This document shows, piece after piece, positions 37,341 to 45,153 of a stretch of DNA of 64,000 bases. The notes below the pieces were generated by a model. It worked only from the letters and a program-made list of their open reading frames with translations, had not been told where the DNA came from and made no database searches. Made by a program: the position numbers and the translations under genes. The stretch covers positions 62,001-126,000 of the forward strand of contig NZ_JAJFNK010000003.1 in the NCBI RefSeq assembly GCF_021739485.1, written 5' to 3'. This DNA is from Alicyclobacillus tolerans. GTDB lineage: Bacteria; Bacillota; Bacilli; Alicyclobacillales; Alicyclobacillaceae. How positions within the stretch are numbered: the first letter of the stretch is position 1; each line of letters begins with the position of its first letter.

Positions 37341-38228
37341 GTGCATCTGGAAAGTTACGAAGTATTTCGCGCCGCCGTCGAGTGCGGCAGTATTAATAAA
37401 GCTGCCCAGCAGCTGCATATGACGCAGTCGACCGCAAGCCGGCATCTGCAATTGTTGGAAGACGAATACGGTGGATTGCTGTTGGAGCGCGGGCGTGTTC
37501 GCGTTTCGCTCACTTCAATGGGGGCGGCGCTGTACCCCTACGTTGTCGATCTGCTCAGTTGCCATTACCGGGCCAAGTCGGAGTTGTCCAAACTGCGCAC
37601 CGAAGGCGGGGGAATCTGTGTAGGCGCTACATTTTCCGTGGGAGAGTACCTGCTGCCCAACATCTTGGGCGATTTTCAAAAGTCGCATCCGCACGTCGAG
37701 ATCAAAATGCGGGTATCCAATACCAGTCAAGTCATGGACGATTTGATCCGTCACCGGATTGACGTGGGGATTGTGGAAGGCATCGTCAATACGGACGACA
37801 TTGCCGTAACGCCTTGGCTGGAGGATGAACTCGTGTTGGTTTGCCCTCCGGGACATCCCTTTACCAGACAGCCCTTCATTCAATTAGAGGATTTGGGGAA
37901 TGAGTTTTTGTTGTGGCGGGAGGAAGGCTCGGGCACCCGCGATGTCACGGAACGGGCGTTGGAGCAGGCCGGCGTGCTTTCGTCTTTGCCTCGGGCGATG
38001 GAACTCGGCAGTACGCAAGCCATCAAATCCGCCATCCAGGCAGGCCTTGGCATTGCCTTTTTATCGCGGTTGACCGTGCGTCAAGAGTGTACGAACGAAA
38101 CTTTGGTGGTTGTTCCGATTCGTGACTTCACGATTCGCCGCACTTTGCAAATCGTTGAGAGACAAGAGCGCTATTCTAAGTACATGGTGGAACAGTTTCT
38201 CACGGCCCTGCGCAATTTTGAGAAGTAG
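37341..38228 (+). CDS. LysR-family transcriptional regulator in element 4
   Basis: 295 residues: N-terminal winged helix (YEVFRAAVECGSINKAAQQLHMTQSTASRHLQLLEDEYG) and a periplasmic-binding-like effector domain (VGIVEGIVNTDDIAVTPWLEDELVLVCPPGHPF, LGIAFLSRLTV). GTG start after GGGAGGG. It precedes the molybdoenzyme genes on the same strand, so it is likely their regulator. The effector domain resembles the CysL/CbbR type; sulfur compounds are possible inducers, but I cannot show that. Confidence 0.92.
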   Translation: MHLESYEVFRAAVECGSINKAAQQLHMTQSTASRHLQLLEDEYGGLLLERGRVRVSLTSMGAALYPYVVDLLSCHYRAKSELSKLRTEGGGICVGATFSVGEYLLPNILGDFQKSHPHVEIKMRVSNTSQVMDDLIRHRIDVGIVEGIVNTDDIAVTPWLEDELVLVCPPGHPFTRQPFIQLEDLGNEFLLWREEGSGTRDVTERALEQAGVLSSLPRAMELGSTQAIKSAIQAGLGIAFLSRLTVRQECTNETLVVVPIRDFTIRRTLQIVERQERYSKYMVEQFLTALRNFEK

Positions 38229-38377
38229 TTTATCAACCACGGTCAAACCTTGGTGCCTCAGCTTAACCGCGGATGGCCTGGCTGTGCGCTTTGGCGAAGC
38301 AGTCGGGCTTTTGTGTTGGAAACCGCATCCGCGTGCGGATACCCCTATGCGATCTTTGCATTACCTCCCATCCTATA

Positions 38378-38392
38378 CAGGGTGTTACCCTG
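38378..38392. promoter_or_regulatory. Palindrome upstream of the molybdoenzyme operon
   Basis: CAGGGT-GTT-ACCCTG, about 50 bp before the Fe-S/NrfD start and between it and the LysR gene: a candidate operator. Confidence 0.45.
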
Positions 38393-38442
38393 AAACAAAA
38401 CAGACACAAAGTTGTGTGGTGTTTGTGATAGGAGGGATGGAC

Positions 38443-40014
38443 ATGATTGAATTGCCTGTGATGCCGCAGGCGCCCAGTCGCACGGATGGGGAGAAGAAAC
38501 CGGTCAAGTGGGGCAAAATTTTCAACCAAGATACCTGTATCGGTTGCCATGCCTGTTCCACCGCTTGTAAATCGGAGCACCTCGTACCACTCGGGGTCAA
38601 TCGAACCTATGTCAAACAAGTCGAAGTCGGAATTTTCCCTGAAGTGAGCCGGCAGTTTCAGATTACGCGGTGCAACCAGTGCGATAATGCGCCTTGCGTC
38701 GCCATCTGCCCTGTAGAAGCCATGTTTCAACGTTCGGACGGCATTGTCGATTTCGATCGCGACGTCTGTATCGGCTGCAAAGCCTGCATTGCGGCGTGCC
38801 CGTACGATGCCATCTACATCAATCCGGAATCCGACAGTGCCGAGAAGTGCAACTTCTGTGCGCACCGCATCGACCAAGGTCTGGAGCCCGCCTGCGTGGC
38901 GGTATGTCCAGAACGCGCGATTGTCGTTGGCGACCTCAACGACCCAGAGAGCGAGATTTCCAAGCTGATTGCCCGTAACAAAGTCGACGTCCGCAAACCC
39001 GAAAAGGGGACGGAACCGAAAGTCATGTATGTCGGTGCGAGCGATTACACGTTGAATCCATCGAAAGCCAAGTACGAAAACATGCACATGTACGCGGATC
39101 AAAAAGAAGGTTACCCGGTGCGCAACCACCACGCTCAATCGTCTGAGCACAGCGTAGCTGCAGCCCGTTTGGCCTACGACGTTCCGCACAAATCGCCTTG
39201 GCATTGGGAAGTTTCGCTGTACACCTGGACAAAGTCCATTTCTGCAGGCGTCTTCATTTTGTTTGCCTTGCTGGCATTTGCTGGTCAACCGCTCAGCCCT
39301 GCGTGGAGCATTGGGACGGCGGTCGTCGGAGGAGCATTTCTCGGAATCACCGGTTTACTTTTGATTTACGACTTGGAGCACCCCTCTCGCTTTATCCGCA
39401 TCTTTACGCGTCCGCAGTGGCGGTCGTGGCTCGTCCGAGGTTCGTTTATCATCGCCGCCTACAGCGTCGTGCTCTTAATCCAGTTTATCTTGGGTATTGC
39501 CGGCGTGACTTCTGCGAACCTGGCACTCTCCATCCCTGGCGTTGTTTTAGCCGCCTTCACCGCGATTTACACCGCCTTCTTGTTTGCACAGTCCAAAGGC
39601 CGCGACTTGTGGCAAAACCCGTCGCTGCCGCTGCACCTTTTGTCGCAGGCGACTTTGGCTGGAGCTGCTGCCTATCTGGTGATGGGGCTGTTCCTCCCGC
39701 TTTCTCCCGTCGCCCTTGCGATTGTCCGCTTCACCTTCATCGCGTCGCTCGCCGTGCACCTGGTCTTGGTGGTCAGTGAAATGGTGATTCCACATATGAC
39801 CGCGGACGCCAAAAAAGCCGCTCATCACATGATTTACGGCAAGTACAGCACTTACTACTGGATTGGTCTCATCGTCGGAGCAGCCATTCCGTTTCTGTTG
39901 TCGTTTATCAGTTTGACGCCGGTGGCCGTCGTGGCTTCCATCCTCGCATTGGTGGGTCTGCTCGCGTACGAGCACGCCTACGTGCAGGCCGGGCAGTCAG
40001 TGCCACTGAGCTAA
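38443..40014 (+). CDS. Fused Fe-S electron-transfer and NrfD-like membrane anchor subunit
   Basis: 523 residues. The N-terminal ~200 form a DmsB/PsrB-like four-cluster ferredoxin: CIGCHACSTACKSEH, CNQCDNAPCVAICP, CIGCKACIAACP and CNFCAHRIDQGLEPACVAVCP supply the 16 cysteines. After a linker, about residues 255-520 hold eight or so membrane helices of the NrfD/PsrC type that exchange electrons with quinones. These parts are usually separate subunits; here they are one chain. There is no Tat signal. The ATG at 38443 follows GGAGGG at six bases. Confidence 0.9.
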   Translation: MIELPVMPQAPSRTDGEKKPVKWGKIFNQDTCIGCHACSTACKSEHLVPLGVNRTYVKQVEVGIFPEVSRQFQITRCNQCDNAPCVAICPVEAMFQRSDGIVDFDRDVCIGCKACIAACPYDAIYINPESDSAEKCNFCAHRIDQGLEPACVAVCPERAIVVGDLNDPESEISKLIARNKVDVRKPEKGTEPKVMYVGASDYTLNPSKAKYENMHMYADQKEGYPVRNHHAQSSEHSVAAARLAYDVPHKSPWHWEVSLYTWTKSISAGVFILFALLAFAGQPLSPAWSIGTAVVGGAFLGITGLLLIYDLEHPSRFIRIFTRPQWRSWLVRGSFIIAAYSVVLLIQFILGIAGVTSANLALSIPGVVLAAFTAIYTAFLFAQSKGRDLWQNPSLPLHLLSQATLAGAAAYLVMGLFLPLSPVALAIVRFTFIASLAVHLVLVVSEMVIPHMTADAKKAAHHMIYGKYSTYYWIGLIVGAAIPFLLSFISLTPVAVVASILALVGLLAYEHAYVQAGQSVPLS

Positions 40015-40026
40015 GGAGGTGTACGG

Positions 40027-43020
40027 ATGAGCCTGAAAGAAGACAGACTCAAACAAGTAAAAGGGTTTAACGGCTTGAATTCCTCGCCCGATCCGGACAA
40101 GTGGGACGATTGGAAGGAACTTGATCCGACTGTATGGCCGAGAAAGCAGTACAAAAATTACGAACTGATCCCGACTGTTTGCTTTAACTGCGAGGCGGCG
40201 TGCGGCTTGTTGTCGTACATCGACAAGGAGACTGGCGAAATTCGCAAACTGGAAGGCCATCCTTTGCACCCGGCCAGCCGGGGTCGCAACTGCGCGAAGG
40301 GGCCGGCCACGGTCACTCAGCTGACGAATCCGGACCGTATCCTCTATCCTCTAAAGCGGGTGGGTGAGCGAGGCGGCGGCCAATGGGAACAGGTTTCGTG
40401 GGATGATGCGCTGAGCGATATCGCCGCCCGCATCCGCAAAAGTTTCTTGGAAGGCCGGCGCGATGAAGTGACGTACCACGTTGGTCGTCCGGGCGAAGAC
40501 GAGTACACGGAACGCGTCCTCAAAGCGTGGGGAATCGACGGTTTGTCCTCACACACCAACGTCTGTTCGGCGGGCGCGCGTACCGGGTACGCATTTTGGA
40601 TGGGCATTGACCGCCCGTCGCCGGATTATGCCAATGCGCGCTTTATTTTGATGATGAGTGCGCACTTGGAATCGGGCCACTACTTCAACCCGAACGCGCA
40701 GCGCATCATTGAAGCGCAGCAGCGGGGGACCAAAGTCGCGGTCATTGACACGCGGTTGTCCAATACGGCGTCCAAAGCAGACTACTGGTTGTCGCCGTGG
40801 CCAGGAACGGAATCTTCGCTGCTGTTGGCGATTGCCAATGAACTGATTCAGACAGAGCGCTTCAACCTCGAATTTGTACGCAAGTGGACCAACTGGCGAG
40901 AGTTCCTTGCTGACCGGGATTACCTGAATCAACTGAAAGACAGAGGGTTTGTAAGAAACATTCCACAAACCCGCACATTCCAGGATTTCGTATACTTGCT
41001 CAAGCAGATATACAGCAGCTACACGTTTGAGTGGGCAGAAGACGAGTCCGGTGTCTCGGCCGATTTGCTGCGGCAAATTGCCGACGAAGTCGCTCGGGCC
41101 GGAACCGCTTTTGCATCAAACATCTGGCGCAACGCCGCGGCTGGTCACCTCGGAGGATGGATGATTACGCGCAGCCTGATGTTCCTCAACGTGTTGATGG
41201 GGGCCGTCGGCGAACCGGGCAGTACCCTTCCGAATACCTGGGCAAAGTTTGTCCCAGCGCGCAACACGTCGCCGGACCCGATTCAGGTGTGGAACGAAAA
41301 CCACAATCCGCGCGAATATCCGCTGTCGTACTTTGAGCTCAGTTTTGCGCTGCCCCACATTTTGCGCAAACGGCAAAAGCGCTTGGAGGTCTATTTCACC
41401 CGCGTCGTCAACCCAATTTGGACGTTTCCGGACGGTTTTTCGTGGATGGAGATGCTCAGGGACAAGGATAAAGTGGGCCTGCACGTCGCGTTGACGCCGA
41501 CTTGGTCGGAAACCGCCGAGTTTGCCGATTACGTGCTGCCGATGGGCTTGGCTCCCGAACGGCACGACCTGCACAGTTACGAAACCCACGCATCGCAGTG
41601 GATTGGGTTCCGGCAACCCGTCAAGCGCGTGTTTATGGAACGCCACGGCGAGAACATTCACGATACCCGCGATGCCAATCCGGGGTCGGTTTGGGAGGAA
41701 AACGAGTTTTGGATTGAGTTGTCGTGGCGCATCGACCCGGACGGATCGCTTGGGATCCGCAAGCACTTCGAGTCTCCGTACCGCCCTGGCGAAAGGATTA
41801 CGGTGCTCGAGTACTACCGCTGGATCTTTGAAAACTCCGTCCCTGGACTTCCAGAGGCTGCAGCCGCTGAAGGGTTAAGCCCGCTCGAGTACATGCAGAG
41901 GTTTGGGGCTTTTGAGGTTACTCAAGCCAAAGACGTCTATAACTTCCACAAAAAGCGCGTCGATCCAGAACTGCTCGCCAAAGCCAAGGTTGTGGAAGAA
42001 GAAGATTCGGATTCGGCGATGCCGGGCGTTTGGGTTGATAAGCTTGGGCACAAGGTGAATCACCGTCCGTATCCCGGACCGTTCAAAAACGAAGAAGGAA
42101 AGCTGCGCGCCGGCATATCCGTCGACGGCGATATCGTGGAGGGCTTTCCGACGCCTTCGGGGAAATTGGAGTTCTTCTCCACCACGCTGCGGGACTGGGG
42201 CTGGCCCGAATACGCCATTCCCATTTATCCGCGCGACGAGGCAGAACGCAGGCAAATGCCGCACGTTGTCAGTCAGGTGCACCACAAGACCATCGACTAC
42301 GCCAACAACGAATTTATTCTGCTGCCGACATTCCGTTTGCCGCAGCTGATTCACTCCCGCACGAACGGCGCAAAGTGGCTGCACGAGATTGCGCATACCA
42401 ACCCGGTGTGGATCAATCCTGTGGACGCCAAGCGACTCGGGGTCGAGACGGGGGACGAGATCAAGGTAGAAACCGAGATCGGCTATTTTGTCGACAAGGT
42501 GTGGGTCACTGAGGGTATCCGCCCGGGCGTCGTCGCCTGCTCCCACCACCTGGGACGGTGGCGCCTGTACGAAGACCGCGGAGCCGACCGTTGGAACTCT
42601 TCGCTGGTCAAGATTCACGACAAAGTGCCGGGGAAGTGGGAAATGAAGGTTGTCCATGGACCTGCGCCCTTTCAAAGCCAAGATAAGGATTCTTCGCGGA
42701 TTTGGTGGTCGGACGGCGGTGTGCACCAAAACCTGATCTTTCCGGTGCAGCCGGACCCAGTGAGCGGTGCGCATGCCTGGCATCAACGGGTTCATTTGAA
42801 TAAAGCCAAACCCGGAGAAAGATACGGGGAAGTGCACGTGGACACAGAAAAGGCATATCAAGTGTTCCAGCGTTGGTTGTCCATTACGCGGCCGGCCCCA
42901 GGGCCAGGAGGTTTGTACCGGCCATACTGGATGCTGCGGGTCTTGAAGCCGCATCCAGACGCATATGTGGTGCCGGATGCAGTGCCCGCAAAACCTGTCC
43001 GGGTTCCAGACCGGGGCTAA
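40027..43020 (+). CDS. Molybdopterin oxidoreductase catalytic subunit (DMSO reductase/CISM family)
   Basis: 997 residues. N-terminal [4Fe-4S] ligands C52-x2-C55-x3-C59 and C89 (NCAKGPA), molybdenum-ligand region SSHTNVCSAGARTGYAFW with C180 as probable ligand, and bis-MGD contacts through to the C-terminal NPVWINPVDAKRLGVETGDE domain. No twin-arginine signal, so the catalytic site should face the cytoplasm, as in SoeA-type sulfite dehydrogenases, unlike most PhsA/PsrA enzymes. Substrate is unknown; sulfur oxyanions or polysulfide are reasonable guesses. It lies 12 bp after its electron-transfer subunit. Confidence 0.92.
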   Translation: MSLKEDRLKQVKGFNGLNSSPDPDKWDDWKELDPTVWPRKQYKNYELIPTVCFNCEAACGLLSYIDKETGEIRKLEGHPLHPASRGRNCAKGPATVTQLTNPDRILYPLKRVGERGGGQWEQVSWDDALSDIAARIRKSFLEGRRDEVTYHVGRPGEDEYTERVLKAWGIDGLSSHTNVCSAGARTGYAFWMGIDRPSPDYANARFILMMSAHLESGHYFNPNAQRIIEAQQRGTKVAVIDTRLSNTASKADYWLSPWPGTESSLLLAIANELIQTERFNLEFVRKWTNWREFLADRDYLNQLKDRGFVRNIPQTRTFQDFVYLLKQIYSSYTFEWAEDESGVSADLLRQIADEVARAGTAFASNIWRNAAAGHLGGWMITRSLMFLNVLMGAVGEPGSTLPNTWAKFVPARNTSPDPIQVWNENHNPREYPLSYFELSFALPHILRKRQKRLEVYFTRVVNPIWTFPDGFSWMEMLRDKDKVGLHVALTPTWSETAEFADYVLPMGLAPERHDLHSYETHASQWIGFRQPVKRVFMERHGENIHDTRDANPGSVWEENEFWIELSWRIDPDGSLGIRKHFESPYRPGERITVLEYYRWIFENSVPGLPEAAAAEGLSPLEYMQRFGAFEVTQAKDVYNFHKKRVDPELLAKAKVVEEEDSDSAMPGVWVDKLGHKVNHRPYPGPFKNEEGKLRAGISVDGDIVEGFPTPSGKLEFFSTTLRDWGWPEYAIPIYPRDEAERRQMPHVVSQVHHKTIDYANNEFILLPTFRLPQLIHSRTNGAKWLHEIAHTNPVWINPVDAKRLGVETGDEIKVETEIGYFVDKVWVTEGIRPGVVACSHHLGRWRLYEDRGADRWNSSLVKIHDKVPGKWEMKVVHGPAPFQSQDKDSSRIWWSDGGVHQNLIFPVQPDPVSGAHAWHQRVHLNKAKPGERYGEVHVDTEKAYQVFQRWLSITRPAPGPGGLYRPYWMLRVLKPHPDAYVVPDAVPAKPVRVPDRG

Positions 43021-43306
43021 AGCGACTAAAACCGGAATTTAGAGATAAAGCACTGAAGCTAACCGCGGTATGAAACGACGATATGAGGTGTGGTAGAACG
43101 GAGGAGGGTCTTCAGTGCAGTTGCAAACAGGGCGGAATCCCAGACGGGGTCCCGCCCTGTCTTCGAAATTGACACGGGTGGCGGAACAGGTTATAAGAGA
43201 GAAAGTCAGGCGTGCGCTTGTGCTCTTTCCAACTGCAGTCTTCGCGAATGGATTCACTGCGAAGCCAAGCCTCGTTTGGCAAATTGGAGCAAAAGGGGTG
43301 AACTTC

Positions 43307-44365
43307 ATGGAGTTTTTTGTGCAGAGGGACTTCTCCCGCCTCACTGAATTCACTTCTTGCGCCGGGTGAGCGGCAAAACTGGGTCCGGGGGACCTTTCAC
43401 AGATCATGGAACCTCTTTTGGCCATGCAATCCGTCGATCCGAAACTCTTGATTGGGCTTGACCATCCGGACGACGCTGCGGTTTACCAAATTACCGAAGA
43501 CACCGCCTTGGTGTTTACAGCAGATTTCATTACACCGGTCGTCGACGACGCGTACACCTGGGGAGCTATCGCTGCGAACAACTCGATGAGCGATGTTTAC
43601 GCGATGGGCGGAACTCCTTTAATTGTTTTGAACCTCGCGGGGTTTCCTAAGGATATGCCCGTGGAGATCTCCCGCAAGGTCATTGAGGGAGGGCTCAGCC
43701 AGGTGAAAGAGGCCGGGGGACTGGTGGTCGGAGGACACACGGTGGAAGATGAAGAGCCCAAGTTTGGGCTGGCCGTGATAGGAACCGTAAACCCAAACCG
43801 CATTATTCGCAAAAGCGGAGCCCGGCCTGGTGACGTGCTCGTTCTGACGAAGAAGTTAGGCAGTGGGTTGCTGGCCAAATGCGGTAAAAACTCGGCAATT
43901 TCCAAGGAGGCGCTGGACAAAGCGGCTGCTAGCATGCTGCAGTCTAACCGGGTGGCTTCCCAGAGCGCCGTGCGTGCCAATGTAGCGGGAGGCACCGACA
44001 TCACGGGGTTTGCGCTGCTTGGACACGCGGTGGAAATGGCCGACGCCGCTTCTGTACGCTTCCGGATTCGCTATCGAACCATTGAGTTCTTACCGGAAGC
44101 CTTGAGCGAGGCGCAAAAGGGAAGCCATTGGCCGACGAAGACCTTTGAAAACCAGGACCACTTCTCGAGTCGAGTCGAGTTCCAAGCTGCACTCTCTGAG
44201 TTCGAAAAGCTGTTGCTCTACTCTCCCGAAACGTCAGGAGGCCTGCTTTTGGCGGTGCCTGAGGACGCAGTGAATGCGTTCTTGAACGACTTAAAAAAGG
44301 CTGGACAGGCGGCCTTCGCAATCGGCCAGGTCGAAGAAGGGACGGGAGTCGTCGTTGAGGGATAG
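43307..44365 (+). CDS. selD: Selenide, water dikinase with an in-frame UGA (selenocysteine)
   Basis: Makes selenophosphate from selenide and ATP. Reading through the TGA at 43367 gives 352 residues, with U21 in LTEFTSCAGUAAKLGPGDL, exactly where SelD has its catalytic Cys or Sec beside the essential Lys. The rest is typical: LLIGLDHPDDAAVY, SMSDVYAMGGTPLIVLNL, VVGGHTVEDEEPKFGLAVIG, GGTDITGFALLGHAVEMA and SPETSGGLLLAVPEDAV. The ATG at 43307 follows AAAGGGGTG. The same frame stays open to a GTG at 43115 with a stronger ribosome site, which would add 64 residues of no known function. selA, selB and selC are not in the window. Confidence 0.92.
43367..43394 (+). promoter_or_regulatory. UGA codon and candidate bacterial SECIS hairpin of selD
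   Basis: Stem GGTCC/GGACC (43382-43386 and 43390-43394) closes a GGG loop that begins 18 bases after the UGA. A short stem with a G at the loop start within 16-37 bases of the UGA is the bacterial SECIS pattern recognised by SelB. Confidence 0.7.
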
Positions 44366-44423
44366 CAGAGAGATAGCAGAATTGAGGCATAGCTGACTCG
44401 GGGCCAGGACGTTGGTCGGGGCT

Positions 44424-44454
44424 GGGTGCTGCGAACATTTTTGTCACAGCACCC
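44424..44454 (+). terminator. Hairpin downstream of selD
   Basis: GGGTGCTG/CAGCACCC with a 15-base loop containing TTTTT; no clear T-run after the stem. It is about 60 bp after the selD stop and could end the operon. Confidence 0.5.
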
Positions 44455-44512
44455 CTCCACCCGGAGATGCGAAAGAAATGTAGACGACATTGTGACCTGA
44501 TGAATCAGGCCT

Positions 44513-44878
44513 TTACACGCCGGAATTCCTGCGGTCGCTCGAAGGACAGCCGCTCGAAGGCGAAGGCGGTGCAGTAAAGAGGATTTGCGCCAAGTTGGAC
44601 GACTCCGTTCCTAGGTTTTGCGCTAACACGTGCCGGATGGCCAGTTCCCTGGTAGCCTGGCTCCACGCAGCGAGTTGACGGCTTAGTTGCGCGCGGCTCC
44701 CCAAATTTTGAACTTCCTCGGTTTGCATTCTTTCCTCTCGAATTTTCTCGGTTTGGGTCTGAATTCTCTCGCCTTGAAGTTCTTTGTTTTGAAGTTCTCC
44801 ACTTTCTAGTTGGCCGATGCCCATGGCGTGCGGCTTTCCGTCCCGTCCGAGAAACGTATACTTCACTTGGATGTCCAT
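44513..44878 (-). CDS. Glutamine/glutamate-rich small hypothetical protein in element 4
   Basis: 121 residues starting MDIQVKYTFLGRDGKPHAMG, then a degenerate helical repeat region (ELQNKELQGERIQTQTEKIR), and a less ordered tail. The DNA under the middle part is internally repetitive (GAACTTCAA- and GAGAGAATTC-like units). ATG after GAGGGCAG. No family recognised. It is the only gene of the element on the minus strand. Confidence 0.55.
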   Translation of the reverse strand: MDIQVKYTFLGRDGKPHAMGIGQLESGELQNKELQGERIQTQTEKIREERMQTEEVQNLGSRAQLSRQLAAWSQATRELAIRHVLAQNLGTESSNLAQILFTAPPSPSSGCPSSDRRNSGV

Positions 44879-45153
44879 CTGCCCTCTCGTCTCCTTATCT
44901 CAACAGCTTTTCTCAAAGGCCTGGGGTTCTTTTCGAGGGTCATGTTAGCAACTCGGGTTATCCCACCGCATTGTTTTAAAACGCCATCTCTTTATAAAAA
45001 ACTATGCTGACTTTCCCCTTGGACAACCCCACTGCGTCTGACAGGCGCAAGCGGCCTCCAGACGCCCTGTCCGGCGTCTGCTCGGCGGCGCACAAGGTCA
45101 ATTGTGCGGCTGGCTTTGCATATACATTGACAAGTCTGTTGCAAAGGCGGCTT

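Noticed and set aside
38110-38442. A 110-codon N-terminal extension of the Fe-S/NrfD protein
   Set aside because: It overlaps the end of the LysR gene and lacks conserved sequence; a strong ribosome site supports the start at 38443.
45121-45128. A sigma-E promoter for the element 4 recombinase
   Set aside because: The -10 TATACATT is close to consensus but no acceptable -35 lies at the right spacing, so I did not list it as a promoter.
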